From: an uncultured Cohaesibacter sp. | Lineage (GTDB): Bacteria > Pseudomonadota > Alphaproteobacteria > Rhizobiales > Cohaesibacteraceae | Direction of reading: 5' to 3' | Assembly (NCBI RefSeq): GCF_963677725.1 | Contig: NZ_OY782507.1 | Coordinates: forward strand, 3,463,501 to 3,527,500 | DNA: 64,000 nucleotides | Part shown: positions 1 to 8,825 of the stretch, piece after piece | How the letters are laid out: the number at the start of each line of letters is the position of its first letter | How positions within the stretch are numbered: position 1 is the stretch's first letter | Program-made: the position numbers and the translations under genes | The notes under the pieces: model-generated | What the model was told of the DNA's origin: nothing | The model's input: the letters and a program-made list of their open reading frames with translations, nothing else | Database searches by the model: none

Positions 1-996
1 GTTTAATCCTACGATCACGTCTCTGAGCAATGGCGGGTTCGTGGTGACCTGGATTTCCGGAGACCAGCAGCAAGGGGACACCAGTAGCAATGGCATTAAG
101 GCCCGGATCTTCGACGCCAACGGCAATGAGACAGTGTCTGAATTCCTGGTCAATGAATTCACCGATAATGACCAGTATTATCCTTCAGTCACGTCTCTGA
201 GCAATGGCGGCTTCGTGGTGACCTGGACTTCCACTGACCGGCAGCAAGGGGACACCAGTGGCAATAGCATCAAGGCTCGGATCTTTGACGCCGATGGCAA
301 TGAGACTGTGTCTGAATTCCTGGTCAATGAATTCACTAATAGTGGCCAGCTTAATCCTTCGATCACGTCTCTGAGCAATGGTGGCTTTGTGGTCACTTGG
401 CAGTCTAATGACGCACAGCAAGGGGATACGAGTAGGAATGGCATTAAGGCCCGGATCTTTGACGCCAACGGCAATGAGACAGTGTCTGAGTTCCTGGTCA
501 ATGAATTCACCAATTCTTCCCAGTTTAATCCTTCGATCACGTCTCTGAGCAATGGCGGCTTCGTGGTCACTTGGGCTTCCGGTGACCCGCAGCAAGGGGA
601 TACGAGTGGCTACGGTATCAAGGCCCGGATCTTTGACGTCAACGGCAATGAGACTGTGTCTGAATTCCTGGTCAATGAATTCACCGATGGTGGCCAGAAT
701 TATCCTTCGATCACGTCTCTGAGCAATGGTGGCTTTGTGGTCACTTGGACTTCCGATGACCCGCAGCAAGGGGATACGAATGGCTACGGTATCAAGGCCC
801 GGATCTTTGACGCCAACGGCAATGAGACAGTGTCTGAGTTCCTAGTCAATGAATTCACCGATGGTGGCCAGTATAATCCTTCGATCACGTCTCTGAGCAA
901 TGGTGGCTTTGTGGTCACTTGGCGGTCTAATGACGCGCAGCAAGGGGATACGAGTGGCTACGGTATCAAGGCCCGGATCTTTGACGCCGATGGCAC
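1..996 (+). repeat. 174-bp in-frame tandem repeat array
   Basis: The anchor string CTCTGAGCAATGG recurs at 21, 195, 369, 543, 717 and 891, exactly 174 bp apart. This gives five full units and a partial sixth, with the array entering from outside the window. Units are nearly identical at DNA level. Differences cluster around codons in the NDAQQGDTSGYG and FTDGGQYNP stretches. The array encodes the 58-residue protein repeats of the secreted protein and invites copy-number change by slippage or recombination. Confidence 0.95.
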
Positions 997-2293
997 ACCG
1001 CAGGGTGGGTATGATGAAGACACAGCTATCACCATCGATACGGCAACTTTGCTTGCCAATGACACGGACGCTGATGCCCTGACAGTCACCTCAGTCTCCG
1101 CCACCAGCGCCAATGGAGCATCCGTGGTACTGAACAACGGCGGAACGATCAGTTATGATCCAACCAGCTCGGCGACCCTTCAGGCTCTCTCTGAGGGCGA
1201 AAGCATCGAGGACAGTTTCACCTACACCATCTCGGATGGCAATGGTGGAACGGACAGTGCCACTGTGACACTAACCATCGAAGGTCGAAATGATGCGCCA
1301 GTGGTTGCTACCATTGATGCGGGAGCAGTTTCCAGGGTTGATGCGATCCAGACTATTGATCTCTTGGCTGGCGTAACGGATATCGACGGCAACGACGCCC
1401 TGACCGTAACTGGTGTCACTGTTACTGACCATCTCGGTGAACCAGTGCTCTACACTGACAATGGAGATGGAACGATCTCCATCGATCCGGGCCAGTATGA
1501 AGAACTGGAAGATGCGGAATTTCGTGACATCACTGTCAATTTCAATGTCACGGATGGCATCGATACCATCTCAAATACAGCAATCCTGCAGGTTAATGGG
1601 GTCTCAGACAAGGTTGTGTTCTTTACAGGAACAGAGTCATCGCTAGATACCGTAATCACCAATCCATACAGTGGAGACGTGATTGAAATCGACGGCATAT
1701 ATAACTTGAATAACAACTCATACCTTGGCGGAGCCGGCGACGACACGCTCGTCATAACCTCACTTTCAGACGCTCTCTTTTTGGAGGATGAAAACTCGAC
1801 GGATCCAAGGGTCGAGGATATTGAAACGTTCCTTTCGAGTAATGGAGATGACCTGGTCGATCTGGCAAGTCTTCAGCACTCAACAGGTGATGTCACCATC
1901 TATGGTGGCGGGGGGGATGATATCCTGTGGTCGAATGATGGAGACGACATGGTCTATGGAAACGCTGATGATGATATCATTGATGGGGGGCCGGGAAATG
2001 ATCACATCGAGGGTGGTCGTGACAACGACCGCCTAAGTGGTGGCTCGGGCAATGACACTTTCCGCTTCATGGAAGGTGATGGTATTGATATCATTACGGA
2101 TTTCGAAACCGGTGCTGGCGCAGGAGATGTTATCGATCTGACGGATTATGGCTTCTCCGACTTCAACGCGGTCCTTGCCACTACGACTGAGGTGGATGGC
2201 AACACCATCCTTCAATTGTCCACAGACGACGGCATCGAGCTCTCCGGTGTCAGCCTCGCCAGTTTGAGCGAGGATGACTTCCTGATCAGCTAG
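1..2293 (+). CDS. RTX/cadherin-like repetitive secreted protein, 3' part (5' end outside window)
   Basis: The reading frame is open to the left edge, so this is the C-terminal part (about 764 residues) of a larger protein. The first third is a tandem array of a 58-residue unit (174 bp of DNA) carrying motifs such as SLSNGGFVVTW, GIKARIFDANG and SEFLVNEFT. Next is a cadherin/VCBS-like domain beginning DEDTAITI and ending near GRNDAP, then a second Ig-like domain. Aspartate/glycine-rich RTX nonapeptides follow (GGGGDDIL, GGPGNDHIEGG, GGSGNDTF), with an acidic C-terminus ending in DDFLIS. Proteins of this build are calcium-binding surface or extracellular adhesins exported through type I secretion by an uncleaved C-terminal signal. 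The type I ATPase and adaptor genes directly downstream are the likely exporter. Specific function is unknown. Confidence 0.9.
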   Translation, partial: FNPTITSLSNGGFVVTWISGDQQQGDTSSNGIKARIFDANGNETVSEFLVNEFTDNDQYYPSVTSLSNGGFVVTWTSTDRQQGDTSGNSIKARIFDADGNETVSEFLVNEFTNSGQLNPSITSLSNGGFVVTWQSNDAQQGDTSRNGIKARIFDANGNETVSEFLVNEFTNSSQFNPSITSLSNGGFVVTWASGDPQQGDTSGYGIKARIFDVNGNETVSEFLVNEFTDGGQNYPSITSLSNGGFVVTWTSDDPQQGDTNGYGIKARIFDANGNETVSEFLVNEFTDGGQYNPSITSLSNGGFVVTWRSNDAQQGDTSGYGIKARIFDADGTPQGGYDEDTAITIDTATLLANDTDADALTVTSVSATSANGASVVLNNGGTISYDPTSSATLQALSEGESIEDSFTYTISDGNGGTDSATVTLTIEGRNDAPVVATIDAGAVSRVDAIQTIDLLAGVTDIDGNDALTVTGVTVTDHLGEPVLYTDNGDGTISIDPGQYEELEDAEFRDITVNFNVTDGIDTISNTAILQVNGVSDKVVFFTGTESSLDTVITNPYSGDVIEIDGIYNLNNNSYLGGAGDDTLVITSLSDALFLEDENSTDPRVEDIETFLSSNGDDLVDLASLQHSTGDVTIYGGGGDDILWSNDGDDMVYGNADDDIIDGGPGNDHIEGGRDNDRLSGGSGNDTFRFMEGDGIDIITDFETGAGAGDVIDLTDYGFSDFNAVLATTTEVDGNTILQLSTDDGIELSGVSLASLSEDDFLIS

Positions 2294-2312
2294 GTCAAAA
2301 TTGAAGAAACGG

Positions 2313-2350
2313 AAGATGGCGTAGATCGCGCCATCTTTCTGTGTTTTTGA
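2313..2350 (+). terminator. Probable Rho-independent terminator after the RTX gene
   Basis: Twenty bases past the stop codon AAGATGGC (2313-2320) pairs with GCCATCTT (2330-2337). A T-rich tract follows (TCTGTGTTTTTG). Confidence 0.7.
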
Positions 2351-2425
2351 GCATAGAAACCACTTTACAAGACCTTGTCTGATTGGGCGGGGTCTGTTTG
2401 TCGACTGTCCCTTTCCCTAGTCGCA

Positions 2426-2459
2426 GTTAACGTTAAACTCAAACTGTTATAGCGTTAAC
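2426..2459. promoter_or_regulatory. Candidate operator upstream of the type I secretion operon
   Basis: GTTAACG at 2426-2432 is the inverted match of CGTTAAC at 2453-2459, with arms centred 27 bp apart, between the RTX terminator and the ABC transporter start. No matching regulator was recognised, so this is a pattern only. Confidence 0.3.
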
Positions 2460-2515
2460 AGGGTGTAAATGAGAGGATCGCAGCCATTGTTTATTTGCAT
2501 TGCAGGGGGCAAGAA

Positions 2516-4228
2516 ATGGTTGCATCGCGCTTTGGCAAAAGGCTCTCGGGGCCTTTGGTGGTGCTGTCGGTCTTTTCCATCGTCAGCAATCTTTTGCTGT
2601 TGGTCATGCCGATCTACCTTACGCAGATCTATGATCGGGTCATTCCCACCCAGAGCGCTGAGACACTCGCTTTTCTGAGCCTCATCGCAATCTCGGCCCT
2701 TTTGTTGCTGGGTTTGATTGAAATGCTGCGCCAGACGGTCGCCAGACGATTGTCCGCGCGTTTTGAGCTGGCCATTCTGCCTCGTTTAATTTCCGCCTCT
2801 TCCCATGGTGAAGCGAGTCTGAATGGAGCGACTGTCGGTAAGGTTGCAACGGTCAAGCGCTTCATATCATCGCCTACCTTCGTCAATCTGTTTGATTTGC
2901 CATTTGCTCCCCTGTTCCTGATCCTCATGTTTTTCGCCCATCCGTTGCTCGGCTGGGCAACATGCGGGGGCATCGTCGTTCTGCTGGGCGTTGCCATGTT
3001 CAATGACCTTGCTACGAGAAAGTCGTCCGCAGATTTCATGGAGGCACAGGGCAAGGCAGCACGACGTGCGCAGGAAACATTGAGTGCCAGAGAAGATGTC
3101 AGGGCTCTGGGTATGGGCTCGGCACTATCGCAGCGCTGGACAAGCCAAGCTCTGAATGCCGCTCTCTCACAGGAGCGGGCGGGAATTGTCAACGACCGGT
3201 TTTTCGGTCTGACACGATTTGTAAGACAGGGCCTTCAGATCGGCACTCTCGGACTTGGGGCCTGGCTGGTTATCAACGGAGACATGTCCGCCAGCCTGAT
3301 TTTTGCAGCTTCCATCGTTTCATCACGTGCGCTCTTGCCGATCCAGCAGATTGTTGGTGGCTGGAAAGCCATCTCCGAAGCGCGCCGGTCATATCGTGAT
3401 GTGAACGAAGCTTTGCAAGAGGCCGAAAAGGCAGAAGACTCGAACACTAAGGTCAATTTGCCCAGACCGGACGGCAGGCTCTCGGCACGCAAGCTCCATT
3501 ATGCGGTAGGACAATCCTCCGACGCCCCGATCCTTGTCAATGCCATCGATTTCGACGCCGAGCCGGGGAGCCTGACAGTGATCGTTGGAGCGTCCGGATC
3601 GGGTAAATCCACTTTTTTGCGTCTTCTTTGTGGAGCAATTTCATCCACGTCAGGCGAAGTGCGACTGGACAGCTTTCGATTGGCCGAGTGGCCAAGCGAG
3701 ACACGCGGCAAAGCCTTTGGGTATATGGCCCAGCAAACCACCTTGTTCGAAGGGACAGTGGCGGAGAACATCGCGAGGTTCACGAGCGATTGCGATGACA
3801 GCATGATCATCGAGGCGGCCAAAAGAGCGCAGGCTCATGATTTCATTTCCACGCTCCCTGAAGGCTACAACACGCATGTTGGGCCGAATGGCATTCGCCT
3901 TTCGGGAGGACAAACTCAGCGCATTGCTCTGGCGCGGGCTTTGTTTGCCGGACCATCGGTTTTGGTTCTGGATGAGCCAAACGCGAACCTTGACAGTCAT
4001 GGCGAGCAGGCTCTCAAGGAAGCTCTCGATGCGGAACGCAAGAATGGAACAACGGTCATTCTTGTCACGCACCGCAACAGTCTTCTGACCATCGCAGACC
4101 AAGTTCTGATCATGGAGAATGGACAGATCAGGCCGACGCAGTTGCCCCACTCCCAGTCAAACCGGGGCCAGTCACGCGTGATTGCCATGAAGCCATCTGC
4201 AACGACAAATGCAAGCGGGAGTGTTTGA
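2516..4228 (+). CDS. Type I secretion system permease/ATPase (PrtD/HlyB family)
   Basis: Inner-membrane ABC exporter of about 570 residues. The N-terminal half has hydrophobic segments (VVLSVFSIVSNLLLLVMPI and more) and the PrtD-type IYDRVIPTQS motif. The C-terminal half is an ATPase with Walker A GASGSGKST, signature LSGGQTQR, Walker B VLVLDEPNANLD and H-loop VTHR. There is no C39 peptidase domain, so it is of the RTX-protease/lipase exporter class. ATG 2516 was chosen because GGGGG lies 7-11 bp upstream; an in-frame ATG at 2495 would add seven residues. It lies downstream of its probable substrate gene and ends one base before the adaptor start. No TolC-like outer-membrane gene is in the window. 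Confidence 0.93.
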   Translation: MVASRFGKRLSGPLVVLSVFSIVSNLLLLVMPIYLTQIYDRVIPTQSAETLAFLSLIAISALLLLGLIEMLRQTVARRLSARFELAILPRLISASSHGEASLNGATVGKVATVKRFISSPTFVNLFDLPFAPLFLILMFFAHPLLGWATCGGIVVLLGVAMFNDLATRKSSADFMEAQGKAARRAQETLSAREDVRALGMGSALSQRWTSQALNAALSQERAGIVNDRFFGLTRFVRQGLQIGTLGLGAWLVINGDMSASLIFAASIVSSRALLPIQQIVGGWKAISEARRSYRDVNEALQEAEKAEDSNTKVNLPRPDGRLSARKLHYAVGQSSDAPILVNAIDFDAEPGSLTVIVGASGSGKSTFLRLLCGAISSTSGEVRLDSFRLAEWPSETRGKAFGYMAQQTTLFEGTVAENIARFTSDCDDSMIIEAAKRAQAHDFISTLPEGYNTHVGPNGIRLSGGQTQRIALARALFAGPSVLVLDEPNANLDSHGEQALKEALDAERKNGTTVILVTHRNSLLTIADQVLIMENGQIRPTQLPHSQSNRGQSRVIAMKPSATTNASGSV

Positions 4229-4229
4229 C

Positions 4230-5552
4230 ATGAGCAAAGCGAATATTGAAAATGTCTTAGAGTCAGTCACTTCTGTCAAAGCAAGCCTGATCGTTGGAAT
4301 CACTTCAACCCTAGTGTTTATGGGTGGTTTTGCCGTATGGGCTTTCGGCGTGCCTCTGTCGGGTGCCATCATTGCGCAAGGGACCGTGATTACTGATGGC
4401 AACCTCCAAGTTGTTCGTCATGAGCGGGGCGGAGCATTGTCCGGTCTGTTCGTTAAAGAAGGAGAACATTTGAAAAAAGGACAAGTGATTGCGACCCTTT
4501 CAAGGCCTGAAGATAAGGCGGCTGCGGCGGAACTGAAGGCACGCATTGCCAGCCTCAGCATAAAACAAATCCGGCTTGAAGCGGAAAGTCGAAATGCCGA
4601 CAGCTTTGGCAAAGCAGATTTGGCATCAAATGAGGCGTCTCAACTGGTTGAAGCCTCCACCTTTAGTGATCTGATAACCGATCAGATGAATGAGTTTACT
4701 AATCGAAAGAAACAGCTTTCTGATACGATTGACGTACTTCTTGCTCAGAAGCGCGCCTTACAGGAACAGAAAGCGGGCACCCAGAGTGAGGTCTCCTCTT
4801 ACAGGGTACAATTCTCTAGTCTATCGGAGGAAGTTTCATTGCTAAGAGAGGCGGCGCGACAAGGATATGGTCGAGCCAATGTCTTGAGGGAGCGGGAGCG
4901 TTCTCACGCCGAATTGAAAGGCAAAATCGAGAAATCGACATCCACGATAGCTTCCTATGAGCAACAGATCGACGAAGTGGAACACCGTATTTCTGCCGAG
5001 CGTTCGAATTTTATGGAGAAGGTCAGCACGGAACTCGCCAAGGTGCGCGCGGAAAGAATGGAAGCCGTTGAGGCGCTTTCCGGAAAAGTCGATGCGGTCG
5101 CACGGATCGACATCACTGCACCGGTGGATGGCGTGGTCAACAAGCTGCACATCAATACTATTGGAAGCGCAGTTGAACCATTCGCACCTATGGTCGAGAT
5201 TGTTTCAGATGATCAACCGTTACTGATTGAGGCCAAGATCCAACCTGCTGATGTAGATCAAGTGTACCCCAAGCAAAAGGCAAGAGCGGTTCTTTCTGCA
5301 TTCAATCGGCGGCTCTATGATCCTGTCAGCGCAGAAGTAACGTTCGTCGGAGCTGATGCTCGACAAGATCGGGCCGATGAGCCTCCATACTACACCGTGA
5401 GACTGAGGGTAGACGAAACTGCTGGCGCACAGCTCCCGTCTATTGTTCCCGGAATGCCCAGCGAAGTCTATTTGACAACCTACGACAGGACCTTTGCCGA
5501 CTATATTGCGGAGCCATTTGTTCAGAGCTTCCAACGGGCATTTCGGCAGTAG
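4230..5552 (+). CDS. Type I secretion periplasmic adaptor (HlyD/PrtE family)
   Basis: Membrane-fusion protein of about 440 residues that bridges the ABC exporter to an outer-membrane channel. One N-terminal membrane segment (LIVGITSTLVFMGGFAVWAF) is followed by a biotinyl/lipoyl-like half motif (VVRHERGGALSGLFVKEG), a long charged coiled-coil region (roughly residues 95-290), the second half motif (ITAPVDGVVNKL) and a C-terminal beta-barrel. ATG 4230 sits one base after the ATPase stop, with GGGAG about 9 bp upstream inside the preceding gene, so the two are translationally coupled. An ATG at 4209 is possible but less well placed. With the preceding ATPase it forms a two-gene operon. Confidence 0.93.
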   Translation: MSKANIENVLESVTSVKASLIVGITSTLVFMGGFAVWAFGVPLSGAIIAQGTVITDGNLQVVRHERGGALSGLFVKEGEHLKKGQVIATLSRPEDKAAAAELKARIASLSIKQIRLEAESRNADSFGKADLASNEASQLVEASTFSDLITDQMNEFTNRKKQLSDTIDVLLAQKRALQEQKAGTQSEVSSYRVQFSSLSEEVSLLREAARQGYGRANVLRERERSHAELKGKIEKSTSTIASYEQQIDEVEHRISAERSNFMEKVSTELAKVRAERMEAVEALSGKVDAVARIDITAPVDGVVNKLHINTIGSAVEPFAPMVEIVSDDQPLLIEAKIQPADVDQVYPKQKARAVLSAFNRRLYDPVSAEVTFVGADARQDRADEPPYYTVRLRVDETAGAQLPSIVPGMPSEVYLTTYDRTFADYIAEPFVQSFQRAFRQ

Positions 5553-5554
5553 TC

Positions 5555-5730
5555 AGCATTGAGGCAACAGGGGACACTTACGACTGCTTTCGGGAAACCA
5601 TACAGTTGTACTAGAAAGCCATTGAACGTCAACAAAGGGCCGCGATTGCAAATCACAAACCTGGATGAGCGTTTTCGCATGATGATGCATCGCACTCGAC
5701 CGCTTGGAGCCCATAGTGAACGATGTTGCC
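5555..5730 (-). repeat. Dispersed intergenic repeat, copy 1
   Basis: On the minus strand the core TTTGCAATCGCGGCCC is complete (complement of 5637-5652). The stretch before it matches copy 8 near 18.95 kb almost base for base (GCGAAAACG then TCATCC then TGATTTGC). It fills most of the gap between the secretion operon and the DUF1203 gene. Confidence 0.75.
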
Positions 5731-5832
5731 GCCTGGTATCAACGACTGCAAACGAACGATAGCGCAAGTATCGGGTCGTCCCGACTGGCTTGGATTTGGT
5801 ATTGCGTTTGATATGCAATAGGAGCGCTCAAC

Positions 5833-6303
5833 ATGAACTTCCAAATCAAAGCCCTGTCAGAAACCGAATTCGCCGACCTTTTTGGTTTGACTGACGCAGA
5901 ACTCGCGGAACGCAAGGCATGTCGGCAAGTCGTGACTGCAAAGCCCGGAACACCATGCCGCGTAAGTATGGTGGATGCCGAGGTCGGGGAAACCGTCATT
6001 CTTCTGAACTACGTGCATCAGCCAGCGAAAAGTCCGTATCAAGCGACCCATGCGATCTTTGTAAGGGAACATGCCAAACAAGCTGAGATTGCAATGAACG
6101 ACATTCCAGAAGTCATTCGATCGCGGTTGATTTCCATTCGTCTTTTCGACGGCAATCACATGATGGTTGATGCCGATGTCGTCCCAGGCAATACGTTGTC
6201 GTCTGTAATCTCTAAAGCCTTTGACAAGCCTGAGATCGCCTATATTCACCTTCACAATGCGAAGCCGGGTTGCTTTGCGGCGTCTGTTCATAGGGTTGAT
6301 TGA
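5833..6303 (+). CDS. DUF1203 family protein
   Basis: Small soluble protein of 156 residues matching the DUF1203 family: a central PGTPCRVSMVDAEVGE block, the HQPAKSPYQATHAIFVRE block and the C-terminal YIHLHNAKPGCFAASVHR motif. The length is full for the family. AGGAG lies 8 bp before the ATG. No biochemical role is established. It stands alone between two copies of the dispersed intergenic repeat, which suggests acquisition as a single-gene unit. Confidence 0.85.
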   Translation: MNFQIKALSETEFADLFGLTDAELAERKACRQVVTAKPGTPCRVSMVDAEVGETVILLNYVHQPAKSPYQATHAIFVREHAKQAEIAMNDIPEVIRSRLISIRLFDGNHMMVDADVVPGNTLSSVISKAFDKPEIAYIHLHNAKPGCFAASVHRVD

Positions 6304-6304
6304 A

Positions 6305-6382
6305 TTCCACAAAGGCAGCAGTCCGGCGACGCTTGCCATCGACAAATGTCGGGTCGGGGCCGCGAATACCAATCACGAGCCT
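6305..6382 (-). repeat. Dispersed intergenic repeat, copy 2
   Basis: The minus strand reads GTGATTGGTATTCGCGGCCCCGAC (given here in two parts: GTGATTGGTATTCG, CGGCCCCGAC), a diverged form of the repeat core. It starts directly at the stop codon of the DUF1203 gene. Confidence 0.6.
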
Positions 6383-6532
6383 AGATGGCGGATTTAATTC
6401 GCCATATGCCAACTGGAGGGCTCGGAGGCCAAGGCGGAGATTGATGGTCTGGATTCTCGCGAGGCTTCAGCTTTGCGCAAAAAATCGCATTCTTCGCCCA
6501 TTGAGCTCTGAGTGTTGCCCTGAGGCCCAAAA

Positions 6533-6940
6533 CTAGCTGTGCATCCTTGCCCCTTTGGTGATCTTGTCGGCGACTTTTTTATCTGCTCTCAAGGCGATGC
6601 CAACTGTGTTGAGCTCGTCCGGGCCATGCTCGGCGAAAACGGCGCGATTGGCGGCGTCGTGCCCCGTTGCAAACATCTCCTCGATATAGGCTACGGTTTC
6701 CACGCCCCTTTCCCTCGCTCGCCTACGAATGTTGAGAAGGGCACTGGCATCAGCCGAAAGAACGATAACGGGTTGAACACACATCGGCGAGTGAAGGTTG
6801 TTCTCACTGTCTCTGTAAGGGGATCCGATGATGCCAGGATTGGCGCCGGTGATACCACTCATCAAGAAGGCGGTGACATTGAGCTTCTGCCAGGTGGCAA
6901 GGTCATCCCGAACAATGATGGCGATTTTGGTGTTGAACAT
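6533..6940 (-). CDS. DUF2000 family protein
   Basis: Protein of about 135 residues that I assign to DUF2000 from its KIAIIVRDDLATWQKLN start, its central HSPMCVQPVIVLSADA block and its C-terminal GIALRADKKVADKITKGA. No catalytic activity is known for the family. The start at 6940 (MFNTK) is preceded by GGTGAG 7 bp upstream; the frame extends twelve codons further without a better site. It is divergent from an Lrp/AsnC regulator, a pairing common for DUF2000 genes, so that regulator probably controls it. Confidence 0.8.
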   Translation of the reverse strand: MFNTKIAIIVRDDLATWQKLNVTAFLMSGITGANPGIIGSPYRDSENNLHSPMCVQPVIVLSADASALLNIRRRARERGVETVAYIEEMFATGHDAANRAVFAEHGPDELNTVGIALRADKKVADKITKGARMHS

Positions 6941-7120
6941 ATGTGATCTCACCTTCCTTTTGCTGGCCGTGCGCAAGCGTAGAGATTCAAGACGAGCATC
7001 TATGAATCATCGGGAAATATTCGCAATTTGTGACGTATATTCTGTCGTTTATGCTTTATTTCGTATAGCATTCGTGTGATTAGGTATCTAACGAAGTTTT
7101 TTCGGAATTTGGAAGCAGCA

Positions 7121-7615
7121 ATGGGTATTGACCGAACGGATCGACGGATTTTGGCACTTCTGTCGAAGAATGTGCGGATGACCAATAAAGAGCTCGCATA
7201 TGAAGTCGGTTTGGCAGCATCAAGTGTCCACGAGCGGTTGAAACGACTTCAGGAAAGCGATTTTGTAGCCGGTGCGCATGCAAACATTCGCTTGGAGCAT
7301 CTCGGCCTGTCCCTGAAAGCGCTGTTGTTCATTCAGATGGCGGAGCACAAAAAGACTGATCTAGATCAGTTCCTCAGGGAAGTTTTGATGATTCCAGAGG
7401 TTCTCGCTGGGTGGATGATCAGTGGCCGATTTGATGCGGTCGTGGAGGTTGTCACCAAAGATACCACCCACCTACATGGATTGGTGGTTGAACAGTTTTC
7501 ATCACGAAAAGAGATTGGCCGCATCGAAACATCAATTGTCTTTGAAAGCGTCTTTCGGAATGATCTCTCGGAAACCCTTGACCTAATTGACGAAGAGAAG
7601 AGTGCAACTGTCTGA
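7121..7615 (+). CDS. Lrp/AsnC family transcriptional regulator
   Basis: About 164 residues. The N-terminal winged helix-turn-helix (MGIDRTDRRILALLSKN, then TNKELAYEVGLAASSVHER) precedes a C-terminal RAM/ligand-sensing domain with the typical LAGWMISGRFDAVVEVV segment. ATG 7121 was chosen because GGAAG lies about 6 bp upstream and family members start near here; a GTG at 7076 is in frame. It is divergent from the DUF2000 gene across about 180 bp, which probably holds the shared promoter and operator. Lrp-type proteins sense amino acids or small metabolites; this one's ligand is unknown. Confidence 0.9.
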   Translation: MGIDRTDRRILALLSKNVRMTNKELAYEVGLAASSVHERLKRLQESDFVAGAHANIRLEHLGLSLKALLFIQMAEHKKTDLDQFLREVLMIPEVLAGWMISGRFDAVVEVVTKDTTHLHGLVVEQFSSRKEIGRIETSIVFESVFRNDLSETLDLIDEEKSATV

Positions 7616-7680
7616 CAGTGGCATAGTGAATGTCAAAAGTATCCGCTGACCTGTCTCCGGGGTCATGAAAATACTGCACC

Positions 7681-7766
7681 TCGGTCGAACGTTGGCAATG
7701 TGGAAGCAGGCTTTTGGGCTGTCGTCCCCGGCGAAAGTTAGGATTGGGCCGCGAATGCAAAGATCT
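7681..7766 (-). repeat. Dispersed intergenic repeat, copy 3
   Basis: The minus strand reads TTTGCATTCGCGGCCCAATC, followed by a stretch ending CTTCCACATTGCC and CGTTCGACC. These align with the 3' part of copies 4 and 7. Confidence 0.65.
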
Positions 7767-7921
7767 ATGCCGCTGGACTGTCATCAAATTCTGACGCGGC
7801 GCCCACGTCTGGTTCGGGCCAAAAAATGGCGATCAATCTAGGAGCTCGGCCGTTAACGGCAAGATTGGCTAGGCTGCAGGCGACGCGCCAGATGAACCAA
7901 CGCGTCACTCGTGATCCAGGG

Positions 7922-8677
7922 TCAGATTGACTGGCCACCCGAAACTTCAATGCGCTGAGCAGTGACCCAGCGATTGTCGTCGTGCAGCAAGCTAGCGACC
8001 ATCGGGCCTATATCGTCAGGAAGGCCAACGCGTCCAAGCGCCGTCATGCCCGCAAACTGCGCGTTCACCTCGGCATTGTCGCGGACCAGCCCACCACCGA
8101 AATCGGTCTCGATCGCACCGGGCGCCACTGTGTTTACTGTGATGCCGCGCCCCCCGAATTCCCGCGCCATATAGACCGTCAGCACTTCGACTGCCGCTTT
8201 CGCCGCGGAATAGGCCGCGAAGCCAGGGAACGAAATGCGAGTCAATCCAGATGAGAAGTTCACGATCCGACCTTGGTCCGCCAAAAGCGGCAGAAGGGCC
8301 TGGGCCAGGAAGAACACCCCTTTCACATGGACCCGAAACAGCCCATCAAACTGGGCTTCGCTGGTTTCCTCGATCATGGCGAACTCACCATGTCCGGCAT
8401 TGTTGACGAGATGATCGAAGGTGTCGCGGCCCCAAACTTTCCCAAGTTCGGCACGCAGGGTTCTCGCAAAGTCGGGGAAACTTGCTGTGTCCGCTACGTC
8501 GAGGGGCAGCGCCACCGCCAAGCGCCCCATTGCGCGTATCTCGGCAGCAACCTCTTCTGCCTGCATGGCGTTCGAGCGATAGGTGACGATGACATCGCCG
8601 CCGCTTTTGGCAATGGCGAGAGCGGTGATGCGGCCAAGGCCACGATTGGCGCCGGTGACGAGAGCGATCTTGCTCAT
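7922..8677 (-). CDS. SDR family NAD(P)-dependent oxidoreductase
   Basis: Classical short-chain dehydrogenase/reductase, 251 residues: cofactor motif TGANRGLG near residue 8, NNAG at about 91, the catalytic Ser in VNFSSG, and YSAAK supplying the Tyr and Lys. The C-terminus carries VSGGQSI, as in FabG-like enzymes. The substrate cannot be read from sequence. It is divergent from an AraC regulator starting at 8816, and such pairs are usually regulator and target. Confidence 0.92.
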   Translation of the reverse strand: MSKIALVTGANRGLGRITALAIAKSGGDVIVTYRSNAMQAEEVAAEIRAMGRLAVALPLDVADTASFPDFARTLRAELGKVWGRDTFDHLVNNAGHGEFAMIEETSEAQFDGLFRVHVKGVFFLAQALLPLLADQGRIVNFSSGLTRISFPGFAAYSAAKAAVEVLTVYMAREFGGRGITVNTVAPGAIETDFGGGLVRDNAEVNAQFAGMTALGRVGLPDDIGPMVASLLHDDNRWVTAQRIEVSGGQSI

Positions 8678-8802
8678 GGGAGTATCCTTTCAAGTTTGGT
8701 GGTGCCATCGGATATAGTCGTTCTCCCGTACGCGAAGTTGCCTAAAACTCGCGATCTTTTGCCTGTTTCTGTTTTCTCCTTCCCAATAGCCGCGAAAACA
8801 TC

Positions 8803-8825
8803 CAATATCCATTCCATGGATATTG
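8803..8825. promoter_or_regulatory. Inverted repeat across the AraC-gene start codon
   Basis: CAATATCCAT (8803-8812), three bases, then ATGGATATTG (8816-8825) form a perfect 10-bp inverted repeat. Its right arm contains the ATG of the regulator. It could be an operator for autoregulation or an mRNA hairpin hiding the start. Confidence 0.5.

Noticed and set aside
178..769. Long minus-strand frames inside the RTX repeat region
   Set aside because: They repeat with the same 174-bp period and are shadows of the plus-strand coding repeats.
1..996. Regular repeats as a possible CRISPR array
   Set aside because: The repeats are 174 bp, in frame and without unique spacers.
8273..8815. Upstream extension of the AraC gene to 8273
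   Set aside because: It would run through the divergent SDR gene, and family length fits the ATG at 8816.
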